The translations under genes and the position numbers were made by a program. A stretch of DNA of 64,000 bases, taken from assembly GCA_963801035.1 (NCBI GenBank), contig CAWDDF010000007.1, forward strand, positions 62,001 to 126,000. Direction: 5' to 3'. This document shows, one piece after another, positions 25,356 through 34,775 of the stretch (position 1 is the first letter of the stretch; every line of letters begins with the position of its first letter). Source of the stretch: JACCZX01 sp963801035. GTDB lineage: Bacteria > Pseudomonadota > Gammaproteobacteria > Burkholderiales > Burkholderiaceae_F. The notes under the pieces were generated by a model. The model saw nothing but the letters and a program-made list of their open reading frames with translations, did not search any database and was not told where the DNA came from.

Positions 25356-26586
25356 TTTGCAGCCGCTCATCAATCCATTCGATCCAGTGCATCACACGCG
25401 TCGTGGAGCCGCTGGCCAGGTGTGTGATGCAGCCGATATTCGCGGACAGAATTACATCGGGTGCTGCCGCTTCAAGATGGCGTAGCTTGCGATCCCGCAG
25501 CGGATAAGCGAGCTCGGGTTGTAATACCGAGTAAGTCCCCGCAGAGCCGCAGCACATCTGGACTTCGGCGAACGGCGCGACCACTGCGCCGAGCGACGCC
25601 AGCAGGCCCTCGACGGCGCCTCGAATCTGTTGTCCGTGTTGCAGCGTGCAAGGCGGATGGAAGACAACCCGGTTGCCGGCGGCAGGGGTAAGGCTTGTTT
25701 GCAACTCGGCGACAAACGCTGGCAGGAATTCAGAGACATCTTTCGTCATTTCGCTTATGCGCCGCGCCTTGCCCGCATATTTGGCATCGCGCGCGAGCAG
25801 GTGCCCATACTCTTTAACCTGGACCCCGCAGCCGCTGGCATTCATCAGAATTGCTGCAAGTCCATCCTCCTCGGCGTGTGCAACATATGGCCACCACGCA
25901 TCAATGTTGCGTCGGGCATCGGCGAGTCCGCCGTCGTGATCGTTCAAGTGATAGCGGATCGCGCCGCAACACCCAGCCGCCGCCGGTCGCAAGGTTTCGA
26001 TTCCAAGCGCGTCCAGCACACGCGATGTCGCGGCGTTGATGTTCGGCGCCATTGACGGCTGGACACAGCCTTCGAGCAGCAGCACCTTGCGTGCATGCGA
26101 ACGCGAAGGCCAGAGTCCGGCGTGCTGCCGCGGGGGTACCTTGTTCTGCAACGACCGCGGAAGCAGTTGCCGCACCATCTGGCCCATTCGCATTGCCGGC
26201 CCGAATAACGGATTGGTCAGGCCTTCCTTCAGCGCGATGCGAGCGAGGCGATCGCCCGCGGGCCGCGGCACATGGTCGTCGACGATCTTGCGTCCGATAT
26301 CGACCAAACGGCCGTATTTAACTCCTGACGGACACGTCGTCTCACAGTTGCGACACGTCAGGCAGCGATCCAGATGCAACTGCGTTTTGGCGGTGACTTC
26401 GTGGCCTTCAAGGACCTGTTTGATCAGATAGATACGTCCGCGCGGCCCGTCGAGCTCGTCACCAAGGAGCTGATAGGTCGGGCACGTGGCGGTGCAGAAG
26501 CCGCAATGCACGCACTTGCGCAGAATCGAGTCCGCCTCCTTGCCCTCGGGCGTATCTTTGATGAAATCGGCGAGCGCGGTTTGCAT
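25348..26586 (-). CDS. glcF: Glycolate oxidase iron-sulfur subunit
   Basis: This subunit of the membrane-associated glycolate oxidase passes electrons from the flavin subunits to the quinone pool. The 412-residue protein carries two 4Fe-4S ferredoxin motifs, CVHCGFCTATCPTY and CLTCRNCETTCPSG, and two C-terminal CCG domains (AAGCCGAIRYHL and VQMCCGSAGTY). Its start overlaps the end of glcE (base 26586 is shared), so translation is likely coupled. Gene order on this strand is glcD-glcE-glcF. Confidence 0.95.
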   Translation of the reverse strand: MQTALADFIKDTPEGKEADSILRKCVHCGFCTATCPTYQLLGDELDGPRGRIYLIKQVLEGHEVTAKTQLHLDRCLTCRNCETTCPSGVKYGRLVDIGRKIVDDHVPRPAGDRLARIALKEGLTNPLFGPAMRMGQMVRQLLPRSLQNKVPPRQHAGLWPSRSHARKVLLLEGCVQPSMAPNINAATSRVLDALGIETLRPAAAGCCGAIRYHLNDHDGGLADARRNIDAWWPYVAHAEEDGLAAILMNASGCGVQVKEYGHLLARDAKYAGKARRISEMTKDVSEFLPAFVAELQTSLTPAAGNRVVFHPPCTLQHGQQIRGAVEGLLASLGAVVAPFAEVQMCCGSAGTYSVLQPELAYPLRDRKLRHLEAAAPDVILSANIGCITHLASGSTTRVMHWIEWIDERLQTT

Positions 26587-27674
26587 CAGATAGGTCCTAG
26601 ATCTGAATACATACGGCCCGGGTTGAAAATTCCCATCGGGTCGAATTCCTTTTTCAACCGCTGATGTATTTGCGCAAGTGCCGGCGCGAGTGGATGAAAG
26701 ACATCGTTGCGGTCATGCTGGCGGAATGCCGTTGCATGTCCGCCGGCTGCCTGGACCTTTGAGCGAATGTCGGCCGCGGGTTCGCTCGACCAAATCCAAC
26801 GCTGGGCGCCGCGCCATTCGGTCAGCGTCGCGCCGAGATTCAACGGCACGGTCGTAGGCGGAACCGAGAGTCGCCACAAAGTTGCCGTATCGGAGCGTTT
26901 GAAGAAGCTGTGCGTGTGCTCGCGAAGCGTCGTCCAGAAGGTCGCACCATCTGCCACGAGATCACCTCCCAGCTTAGCCTGCGCGGCTCGCACGCCGGCG
27001 GTGGCCCCCGACAAGCGCACCGTCAAAGCGCCGTCAAACCACGCGGTGGCCGAGATCGGCAATGGCTGTCCGGCCCACTCATTGGTACGCCGCACTGCAT
27101 CCGCCTCGGTTAGCTCGAAGCGCAGCGTTTGCTCGGTCGGAGGAAGGGGCATGACCTTCAGCGAGACGTCGAGAATCATGCCGAGCGTTCCGAGCGAGCC
27201 TGCCAGCGCGCGCGAGACGTCGTAACCCGCAACGTTCTTCATCACGTTACCGCCGAAGGTCAGCACGTTGGCGCGCCCGTCGAGCAGCGTCGCTCCCAGC
27301 ACGAAATCGCGCGGAGCGCCTGCTGCCATTCGCCGCGGCCCGGCGAGTCCGCATGCGATGGCGCCGCCGAGCGTGGCCGAGGTCCCGAAGTGCGGCGGCT
27401 CGAACGCAAGCATCTGATTGTGTCGCGCCAGTGCGGCTTCGACTTCGACAAGCAGCGTGCCGCTGCATGCGGTGATTACCAGCTCGGTCGGTTCGTGGTC
27501 GATGACGCCGCAATATGCGCGCGGATCCAGCACGTCATGTTCAACGTGAGCTGCGCGTCCGTAGAAGTCTTTGGTACCACCCGCCCGAATTACGAGCGGA
27601 GTGCGCGCGGAAATCGCAGTTCGTACACGCTCCTGTAGCGAGCGCACCACGTCGTTTGACGCTGCCGCCATCAT
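26586..27674 (-). CDS. glcE: Glycolate oxidase FAD-binding subunit GlcE
   Basis: This 362-residue FAD-binding PCMH-type protein is the second flavin subunit of glycolate oxidase. It has RAGGTKDFYGRA near the N-terminus, the FAD segment FGTSATLGGAIACGLAGPRR, GGNVMKNVAGYDVSRALAGS and the C-terminal FNPGRMYSDL. It is shorter than GlcD, as usual, and sits between glcD and glcF in one operon. The gene starts 10 bp after the glcD stop. Confidence 0.94.
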   Translation of the reverse strand: MMAAASNDVVRSLQERVRTAISARTPLVIRAGGTKDFYGRAAHVEHDVLDPRAYCGVIDHEPTELVITACSGTLLVEVEAALARHNQMLAFEPPHFGTSATLGGAIACGLAGPRRMAAGAPRDFVLGATLLDGRANVLTFGGNVMKNVAGYDVSRALAGSLGTLGMILDVSLKVMPLPPTEQTLRFELTEADAVRRTNEWAGQPLPISATAWFDGALTVRLSGATAGVRAAQAKLGGDLVADGATFWTTLREHTHSFFKRSDTATLWRLSVPPTTVPLNLGATLTEWRGAQRWIWSSEPAADIRSKVQAAGGHATAFRQHDRNDVFHPLAPALAQIHQRLKKEFDPMGIFNPGRMYSDLGPI

Positions 27675-27684
27675 TGCCTGCCCA

Positions 27685-29223
27685 CTAGAACCGCGGCAGC
27701 TCCGGAAAGTTGAGTCGCCCGCCGTGCACGTGCATCTTGCCGTATTCGGCGCAACGCGTCAGCGTCGGAATCGCTTTGCCAGGATTGAGTAAGCCAACGG
27801 GATCGAATGCTCGCTTGACGGCAAAAAAAGATTCGAGCGTGGCCGAATCGAACTGTTGGCACATCTGATGAATCTTCTCGACGCCGACTCCGTGCTCGCC
27901 GGTCACGGTACCGCCGACAGCAATCGAAAGCTCCAGAATTTCGAATCCGAATTGTTCGGCGCGCAGCACCGACTCTGGATCGTTGCAGTCGAACATGATC
28001 AACGGATGAAGATTACCGTCGCCGGCATGAAAGACATTCGCGCATCGCAAACCGTACTTCGCCTCCATCGCAACGATCGCTTTCAGTACTTCGCCGAGAC
28101 GCTTGCGCGGAATGGTTCCATCCATGCAGTAGTAATCGGGCGAGACTCTGCCAACCGCCGGAAACGCCGCCTTGCGGCCCGCCCAGAATCGATTGCGCTC
28201 AGCGTCCGATTGCGACACTTCCAGTCGCGTCGCGCCGTTCTCTTTGAGCACCGCTTCTATGCGGGCGATTTCCTCATCAACTTCCTCGAGCGTGCCGTCT
28301 GATTCAACGAGCAGTATCGAGTCCGCGTTCAGGTCATAACCTGCATTCACGAACGGTTCGACGGCTGCAATCGCCGGGCGGTCCATCATTTCCATGCCGG
28401 CCGGAATAATGCCCGCGGCAATCACTGCGGCAACGGCATCGCCTCCTTTGCCGACGTCGTCGAACGATGCCATCACCACTTGCTGACGGATCGGCTTCGG
28501 CAGCAACTTCACCGTCGCTTCGGTCGTAATCAGCAGCATGCCTTCCGACCCGATGACCAGCGACAGCAGATCGAGGCCAGGCGAGTCAAACGATTCGGAG
28601 CCGACTTCGATCACCTCTCCTTCGACCGTCACGCCGCGTACACGCAGCACGTTGTGCAGTGTCAACCCGTACTTGAGGCAATGCACGCCACCGGAATTCT
28701 CTGCGATGTTGCCGCCGATCGTGCAAGCGATCTGACTGGAAGGGTCGGGCGCGTAGTACAGCCCGAGATGCGCGACGGCTTCCGAGATGGCGAGGTTGCG
28801 AACGCCAGGCTGAACGACAGCTGTGCAGGCCAGCGGATCGATGTTCAAAATACGATTGAACTTGGCGAGCGACAGCAGCACGCCGCGTCCATGCGGCATC
28901 GCGCCGCCCGACAAACCAGTGCCGGCGCCGCGCGGAACGATAGGTACCTGCATCTCGAAGCACGCGCGCGCGATGCGCGCCACCTGCTCTTCGGTTTCGG
29001 GTAGCGCAACGATCATCGGCAGCTGCCGGTACATCGTCAGCCCGTCGCATTCGTACGGTCGCGTATCTTCTTCGCGCCAGAGTACGCAGTGCTCAGGCAG
29101 GAATGCTTTCAGCGCACCAACCACGGCGCGCTGCCGATCAACGTCGACAGCACCAGTCCCCTCGAGCGGTATGCGCTCCGCCAGCAGCTGAGAAGCGTGA
29201 GGTTGCAGCAGCGGTGCGTTCAT
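27685..29223 (-). CDS. glcD: Glycolate oxidase FAD-linked subunit GlcD
   Basis: This is the catalytic flavin subunit that oxidises glycolate to glyoxylate. The 512-residue protein has the PCMH FAD-binding signature VPRGAGTGLSGGAMPHGRG, CTIGGNIAENSGGVHCLKYG, LVIGSEGMLLITTEATVKL, and the C-terminal cap with FHAGDGNLHPLIMFD, TGEHGVGVEKI and GLLNPGKAIP. It heads the glcDEF operon. The C-terminus runs about 30 residues beyond LLNPGKAIP. Confidence 0.95.
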   Translation of the reverse strand: MNAPLLQPHASQLLAERIPLEGTGAVDVDRQRAVVGALKAFLPEHCVLWREEDTRPYECDGLTMYRQLPMIVALPETEEQVARIARACFEMQVPIVPRGAGTGLSGGAMPHGRGVLLSLAKFNRILNIDPLACTAVVQPGVRNLAISEAVAHLGLYYAPDPSSQIACTIGGNIAENSGGVHCLKYGLTLHNVLRVRGVTVEGEVIEVGSESFDSPGLDLLSLVIGSEGMLLITTEATVKLLPKPIRQQVVMASFDDVGKGGDAVAAVIAAGIIPAGMEMMDRPAIAAVEPFVNAGYDLNADSILLVESDGTLEEVDEEIARIEAVLKENGATRLEVSQSDAERNRFWAGRKAAFPAVGRVSPDYYCMDGTIPRKRLGEVLKAIVAMEAKYGLRCANVFHAGDGNLHPLIMFDCNDPESVLRAEQFGFEILELSIAVGGTVTGEHGVGVEKIHQMCQQFDSATLESFFAVKRAFDPVGLLNPGKAIPTLTRCAEYGKMHVHGGRLNFPELPRF

Positions 29224-29346
29224 GCTCGCAAGGTATCACGGCTGTTGCGCGTCATCGGCGGCGGCCCGGCGTGCCCGCACCGCATTCTTTCCCATTCCCC
29301 CGGCGTGCCATTGCGGCCTTTTGCGCATCGGCTACGCTCCGTGCAA

Positions 29347-30138
29347 ATGCTGCTATGCCAGATTAGCGATCCGCACATCGTACCGAGGGGGACTCTTGCT
29401 TACGGCAGGGTCGATACCGGACCTATGCTGCAGCGTTGCGTGCAAAAGATCCTCGCGCTGCCTCGCTTACCCGACGCTGTCGTCGCCACTGGCGATCTCA
29501 CCGATCACGGGACGCTTGACGAATATGAGCTGTTGGCCGAGCTGCTGGCGCCGTTGCAGATGCCGGTCTATCTGGTCGCGGGTAACCACGACGACGTAAA
29601 TGTGCTACGGAGTGTGTTTCACACGCACGCTCATCGCGTTAATAACGACGGCTTCCTGCAGTACGTCGTTGACGACTTTGACGTGCGCCTGGTGGTGCTC
29701 GACACGACCATTCCCGGAGAGCCGGGCGGCCAGTTGTGCGAGCAGCGTTTGCAGTGGCTTGACCACACGTTGGCTGAGTCTGACCGCCCGACCATCATCG
29801 CGCAACACCACCCGCCGTTCGCGACGGGCCTTTCGATAATGGATCAGATGAGTCTCGCAAATTCGGACGATGAAGCTGCTGTGATCATGCGGCATGCCCA
29901 CGTCCAGTGCGTAATCAGCGGACACTTTCACAGGACGATCCAAGCGCGATTTGCCGGTACCGTCGCCTCTGTGTGTCCGAGCACAGCGCACCAACTGACA
30001 CTCGATCTCAGGCGCAATGCCGACATTCGCTTCACACTCGAGCCGTCGGGCTTTCAACTGCATCTGTGGAACGGAAAGCAGGTCGTTACGCACACGACGC
30101 CGGTAGAGGATTTTCCGATGTGGGGCTCGCGCGGTTGA
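29347..30138 (+). CDS. Metallophosphoesterase, CpdA-like cyclic nucleotide phosphodiesterase
   Basis: This class III phosphodiesterase probably hydrolyses cAMP or another cyclic nucleotide. The 263-residue protein has the full dinuclear metal site: SDPH (Asp8, His10), ATGDLTDHG, VAGNHDD, AQHHPP and ISGHFHR. The start is the ATG at 29347; a GTG two codons upstream (29341) is possible. The stop overlaps the start of the adenylyl cyclase gene by one base (TGATG), so a predicted degrading enzyme and a predicted making enzyme are translationally coupled. Other activities of this fold (phospholipid or nucleotide diphosphatase) cannot be excluded. Confidence 0.88.
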   Translation: MLLCQISDPHIVPRGTLAYGRVDTGPMLQRCVQKILALPRLPDAVVATGDLTDHGTLDEYELLAELLAPLQMPVYLVAGNHDDVNVLRSVFHTHAHRVNNDGFLQYVVDDFDVRLVVLDTTIPGEPGGQLCEQRLQWLDHTLAESDRPTIIAQHHPPFATGLSIMDQMSLANSDDEAAVIMRHAHVQCVISGHFHRTIQARFAGTVASVCPSTAHQLTLDLRRNADIRFTLEPSGFQLHLWNGKQVVTHTTPVEDFPMWGSRG

Positions 30139-33100
30139 TGATCCGGTGTCCCGGATGCGGCGAGGAGAACCCGCCCAAGTTCAGGTTGTGCGGTTACTGC
30201 GGCACGCCGCTGACGAGTGGAGAAGCGCAGCCGCTGCACGAAGTGCGCAAGACCGTCACGCTGATCTTCAGCGACTTGAAAGATTCCACCGCGCTCGGTG
30301 AACGCCTCGACAGCGAAGCGTTGCATGAGGTCAAGGAGCGCTACTTCAGCGCGATGGCCGCCGAGATTAAGCGCCACGGCGGCAAGATCGAAAAATACAT
30401 TGGCGACGCCATCATGGCCGTGTTCGGTCTGCCGCGTGCGCACGAGGATGATGCGCTGCGTGCGGTCCGTGCCGCGATCGGCATGCAAGCGGTCCTGCGA
30501 GGATTGAACGAATCATTGAGTGCGCGCTTCGGCGTTGTGCTCGCAAACCGCACCGGGGTAAACACCGGCGAGGTGGTTGCCGTTGACGATCCGACGGCAG
30601 ATCAGAAGCTCGCGACAGGCGATGCGGTCAACGTGACAGCGCGGTTGGAACAAGCCGCACCAGCGAATGAAATTTACATCGGCGAAGTCACGTACCGGCT
30701 CGTGCGCGACGCCGTGGAGGCCGAACCGGTTGAGCCGTTGGCCTTAAAGGGCAAGTCTCAGCCTGTTGCTGCTTATCGCCTGATTTCCGCACGAGGGCAG
30801 CAAGGCAATGTGCGCCGGCACGACACCCCCGTGGTCGGGCGTGATGACGAATTGTCCGTGCTGCGCTCCGCATGGGAAACGGCCGTCTCCACGCGTCGCG
30901 TACAGATGGTGACAGTGATCGGTGACGCCGGTATCGGAAAATCGCGCCTGGTGCGCGAACTGATAAATCGGGTCGCTAGTGACGCGCGCATCCTTTTCGG
31001 ACGATGCCTTGCATATGGCGAAGGCATCACTTTCTGGCCACTGCGCGAAATGGTTGTCTCAGTGGCGGAAATCCGTAGTGACGACACGCCAGAGATTGCG
31101 CGCGAGAAACTGCTCGCCTGTGCCGGCGATCCCGACGTAGCCGATCGCATCGCGTCGGCCGCTGGTCTTAGTACTACTGCCTATCCCCTGCATGAAATCC
31201 ACTGGGGTGCGCGCCGCTTCATTCAGGGTCTAGCTGCGCAGAAGCCGGTGTTAGCGCTGTTCGACGACATCCACTGGGCCGAAACGGCGTTTCTGGAGCT
31301 GCTCGAAAACCTGCTCGAAACGGCTGAGGATGCACCGGTGCTGCTGGTGACTACAGCGCGTCACGATTTGCTGGAACAACGCCCGCAGTGGGGTGAAGGC
31401 GAGCATTCGAGCCGGCTGGTGCTCCATCCGCTTGGCGATGGCGCCTCGGCCCAAGTCGTTGCGAATCTGCTCGGTGCTACCGGTCTTCCCAAGGCTTTGG
31501 TGACACGAATCGTTGATGCGGCGGAGGGAAATCCGCTGTACGTCGAACAAATGCTGGCAATGCTGATTGATACCGGAGCCGTACGACAGGAGGAGGGCCA
31601 ATGGGTTGCCGTCTATGGACAAGCCAGCATTGCTGTACCGCCGACCATCCAGGCGCTGCTCGAAGCGCGGCTTGATAACTTGCAACGCCCTGAACGCGCA
31701 GCTGCCGAGCCGGCTGCGGTCATTGGACTGGAGTTTCCGCAGTCCGCGGTACAGGCACTCGCGCCGCCATCGCTGCGTAGCGGCATTGAGATTCAGCTGA
31801 CGGCGTTGTCACGCAAGCATTTCATCCGTCCCGCGACCGCGGCTGACTCCGACGTGCGCTATCGCTTTGATCATCACCTGGTGCGCGACACCGTCTACAA
31901 CGGCCTTCTGAAGCGTGCACGCGCCACGATGCACACCGAGTTCGTGAAATGGGCCGACCAGGTCAACGCCGAAAGCGACCGCGGCCAGGAGTTCGAGGCG
32001 ATCCTCGGATATCACCTGGAGCAGGCTTACAAGTATCTGGACGAGCTCGGACCGATCGACGAAGCGGGCGCAGCGATAGGGCGAGATGGCGCACGCCGCC
32101 TCGCATCAGCCGCGCGGCGCGCATTCGCTCGCGGGGACATGCATGCTGCCGCCAACCTGTACCAACGCGCTGCAGCGCTGCTCGCTACGGACGACCCGCA
32201 GCGCGCCGAGTTTCTGCCAGAGCTCGGTGAAACCCTGATGGGGCTTGGCGATTTTGCCGGCGCGCACTCTGTAGTCGAAGAGGCCCGCGTCGCGGCTGAT
32301 CGAATGTCGAATCTGCGGCTTATGGCGTCAAGCAAGCTCGTAGGGATATTCAGCCGTCTGTATAGAGGCGAACTAGTCGACTCAAGCGAGGTTGTGCTGA
32401 AAACGGCTCACGAATTGATTCCGATGCTTGAGCGAGAGGATGCCCACAGCGAACTTGCAGCGGCATGGCGGCTGATCGTGATTCTTCATGCAAGAGCGGG
32501 TCAATACAGCCTGGGAAGCATGGCGGCGGAGAGGTCGATTGCACACGCGAGGCTGGCGGGGAACGACCGCCTGATCGCGAAGACCGGCGGCTATCTGTCG
32601 AACTTCGCGCTATACGGACCGACCCCCGTGACACAGGCAATTGCCCAGTGTGAGCAATTGATCGCCGAGGGCCTGACCGACCGGCAAGTTGAATGTATGG
32701 TCATTTGCAAACTGGCGCAGCTGAAGGCAATGAATGGCGAACTGGAATCAGCGCGTGGACTTTTTCAGCAAGGCCGGAAGACGCTGCGCGACCTCGGGCA
32801 GGGCGTAAACACCGCGTCGACCGGCATCGACCTTGTACGCGTCGAGCTGCACGGCGGAGACCTTACTATCGCGGAGCGTGAGGCCCGCGCCGACTACGAA
32901 TTCCTTGCGACGATCGGCGAGACCTATTACCTGTCGACGATCGCGGCGCTTCTCTCGCGTGTTGTGCGTGACCAAGGTCGCGACGATGAAGCGCTTATTT
33001 TGTCGAAGACCGCGGAGGAGACCACTGCGGCTGACGACATTGAGTCGCAGGCGCTGTGGCGTTCGATCCGGGCGCCGATCGTTGCGCGCGCTGGAAATAC

Positions 33101-33332
33101 CGCCTTGGCCGAGGAGCTCGCAAGAACCGCCCTTGAAATGGTACGCCGAACCGAGGCCCCCAGCTTGCAGGCTGACGCTCTCTCGGAACTCGCGTCGGTG
33201 CTGCAAGTTAGCAAAAAAGTGAACGACGCGCGCCGGGCTATCGATGAGGCGATTGCGCTCTACACATTAAAGGGCGACTCCGTCTCGGCGGCGCGCTCCA
33301 GCGAGTGGGCCCGGAAACTCTACCGGGTCTGA
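30138..33332 (+). CDS. Class III adenylyl cyclase with zinc ribbon, AAA ATPase and TPR-like regions
   Basis: This large signalling protein of 1064 residues begins with a zinc ribbon (Cys4, 7, 18, 21), followed by a class III cyclase domain at about residues 36-215. Metal-binding Asp46 (FSDLKDST) and Asp90 (KYIGDAIMAVFG) are present, as are Asn165 and Arg169 (GDAVNVTARLEQ). Lys86 and Asp162 at the base-selecting positions predict ATP rather than GTP. An AAA-type ATPase follows with Walker A GDAGIGKSR at about 262-270 and LALFDDIHWAE as Walker B. The remaining half is helical and TPR-like. No membrane segment is seen. It is coupled to the phosphodiesterase gene and precedes two cyclic-nucleotide-binding proteins. 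The product is inferred to be cAMP. Confidence 0.9.
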   Translation: MIRCPGCGEENPPKFRLCGYCGTPLTSGEAQPLHEVRKTVTLIFSDLKDSTALGERLDSEALHEVKERYFSAMAAEIKRHGGKIEKYIGDAIMAVFGLPRAHEDDALRAVRAAIGMQAVLRGLNESLSARFGVVLANRTGVNTGEVVAVDDPTADQKLATGDAVNVTARLEQAAPANEIYIGEVTYRLVRDAVEAEPVEPLALKGKSQPVAAYRLISARGQQGNVRRHDTPVVGRDDELSVLRSAWETAVSTRRVQMVTVIGDAGIGKSRLVRELINRVASDARILFGRCLAYGEGITFWPLREMVVSVAEIRSDDTPEIAREKLLACAGDPDVADRIASAAGLSTTAYPLHEIHWGARRFIQGLAAQKPVLALFDDIHWAETAFLELLENLLETAEDAPVLLVTTARHDLLEQRPQWGEGEHSSRLVLHPLGDGASAQVVANLLGATGLPKALVTRIVDAAEGNPLYVEQMLAMLIDTGAVRQEEGQWVAVYGQASIAVPPTIQALLEARLDNLQRPERAAAEPAAVIGLEFPQSAVQALAPPSLRSGIEIQLTALSRKHFIRPATAADSDVRYRFDHHLVRDTVYNGLLKRARATMHTEFVKWADQVNAESDRGQEFEAILGYHLEQAYKYLDELGPIDEAGAAIGRDGARRLASAARRAFARGDMHAAANLYQRAAALLATDDPQRAEFLPELGETLMGLGDFAGAHSVVEEARVAADRMSNLRLMASSKLVGIFSRLYRGELVDSSEVVLKTAHELIPMLEREDAHSELAAAWRLIVILHARAGQYSLGSMAAERSIAHARLAGNDRLIAKTGGYLSNFALYGPTPVTQAIAQCEQLIAEGLTDRQVECMVICKLAQLKAMNGELESARGLFQQGRKTLRDLGQGVNTASTGIDLVRVELHGGDLTIAEREARADYEFLATIGETYYLSTIAALLSRVVRDQGRDDEALILSKTAEETTAADDIESQALWRSIRAPIVARAGNTALAEELARTALEMVRRTEAPSLQADALSELASVLQVSKKVNDARRAIDEAIALYTLKGDSVSAARSSEWARKLYRV

Positions 33333-33412
33333 ATGCAGGTTATCGTGACCTCGGGTCCGGCATTCGCATGCACGGGCCCGCGGGTATCAGGAACACCGGT
33401 AATGGTCGACAC

Positions 33413-34480
33413 TCAGAACATGTTGAAGCCGCCGTTTCCGATGTTGAGCAGCCAGAACTCGAAGTCGAGGTTTAGCTCCGGTGTCCAACCGGAAACCGAC
33501 TTATTCTTGTAGAAAACAGTCTTGGCAATGCACGGAATGCCATCTGACCTGGGAGTCGTCGGATTGGCGCAAGCGCCGACATTGTGGATGTTGGTGCCAT
33601 CGTTGTACTGAATGAGGACGTCGCTGATCTTCGTGCCGGTCTTTATGTTCGACGCATCGACACGAAGAACGAACGTTATGAAGCTACCGCTTGCGGCTGT
33701 AAAAATGATATCTGGAATGGTGACCTCTACCCCAAAGCACCGAAAGAAATTTCCAAGGCTCGTGCAATTGATGTTCGAGGTCACATCCGATTCGAGGAGT
33801 TCGGCGGTCGAGAAGGTCGGTGCTGCCGGAACCGTGACCTTAACCGCGAACGGATCTGCGGCCACGGTTGTGGCGCCGTTGCCGGTAAAAAAGCTGCCGC
33901 CGCTTTGCGGCAACGCGGACCTGACGTTGATTGGGTCGGTCGTCCCGAGGCTCACCTGCGGCCCGGTCCATGTCACGGACGAATTTGGTCGCGGGTTCTT
34001 ACCGCTCGTACCTTCCGCGTAGACGATATCACCGCCGACCTGCACGAAGTCGGAGCCCGGCGCATCAGCCACACCGTTAACGGCTTTTACCGGCGCCTTG
34101 AAGAACACGACGATTGGTTGAGTGAAAAAACTTTCCCCGCTTCCTAGTTGCTTCTTGGTGCAGGCGAAAGAATTAACGCCAGTTTGCGCACAGCCGGCCG
34201 GCAGATAGACCGCTGGATTAAACAGCGCCACTGTTTCGGCCGTATCGGTTGCAGTCGCCACAAAAGTGAAACGCGCGTCATTGATCGTATTGCCGTCAGT
34301 GTTGGTGAAGTTGAGCGTGTATGCGACGAATGTTTCGAGCGGAGGCGACGAATTTGCGCTGTAAGTCACCGGTGACGTCAGCGGCGTTACCTGCGGGGTG
34401 ATCGCTCCGGCTGCACCGAGCGCTGAAGTTGCAACCGACATCGTCGTCGCAAAAAGAAATCCAACTCTAAAAAAACGCAT
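33413..34480 (-). CDS. Secreted protein of unknown function
   Basis: I do not recognise a named family. The 355-residue protein starts at the ATG at 34480 with a clear signal peptide (MRFFRVGFLFATTMSVATSALG). The mature part is rich in Thr, Ser, Val, Asn and Gly with alternating hydrophobics, as in beta-sandwich extracellular domains, and contains six scattered Cys residues after the signal peptide. The segment FVAYTLNFTNTDGNTINDARF recalls DUF11-like repeats. The gene lies on the opposite strand between the cyclase and the SulP gene. The 295 bp upstream to the SulP start hold no gene that I can see and must contain both divergent promoters. Whether it belongs functionally to its neighbours is unknown. 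Confidence 0.7.
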   Translation of the reverse strand: MRFFRVGFLFATTMSVATSALGAAGAITPQVTPLTSPVTYSANSSPPLETFVAYTLNFTNTDGNTINDARFTFVATATDTAETVALFNPAVYLPAGCAQTGVNSFACTKKQLGSGESFFTQPIVVFFKAPVKAVNGVADAPGSDFVQVGGDIVYAEGTSGKNPRPNSSVTWTGPQVSLGTTDPINVRSALPQSGGSFFTGNGATTVAADPFAVKVTVPAAPTFSTAELLESDVTSNINCTSLGNFFRCFGVEVTIPDIIFTAASGSFITFVLRVDASNIKTGTKISDVLIQYNDGTNIHNVGACANPTTPRSDGIPCIAKTVFYKNKSVSGWTPELNLDFEFWLLNIGNGGFNMF

Positions 34481-34775
34481 GGTCGTTACCTCTGTGAGTT
34501 GCAATTGCCAATTGCATTCTGGGCCGGCTTGATAGCTGAAGTACAGGGACTTTTAGCGCATTCTTTTTGGAATTGCGGCCCCGAAGCTTGGAGAATTAGC
34601 CGCGTTGCGTCAACGCCTAAGTCGCGCCGTCGGTCGGTTGTTGTTCACGCCATTGCCCACTGCCGGCCGCTTTTTGGCGCCTTGGTATGCTCCGCCGTCG
34701 CGCGCTACCCGAAAAAGCTGTCTGCTTCATGTAAGTGACTACTCGTTCAGTGCCGCTGGGCGTTTGGGGAGATAG

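Noticed and set aside
29907..30137. Upstream extension of the adenylyl cyclase gene
   Set aside because: This frame overlaps the phosphodiesterase gene and encodes no domain; the zinc ribbon begins right at the ATG at 30138.
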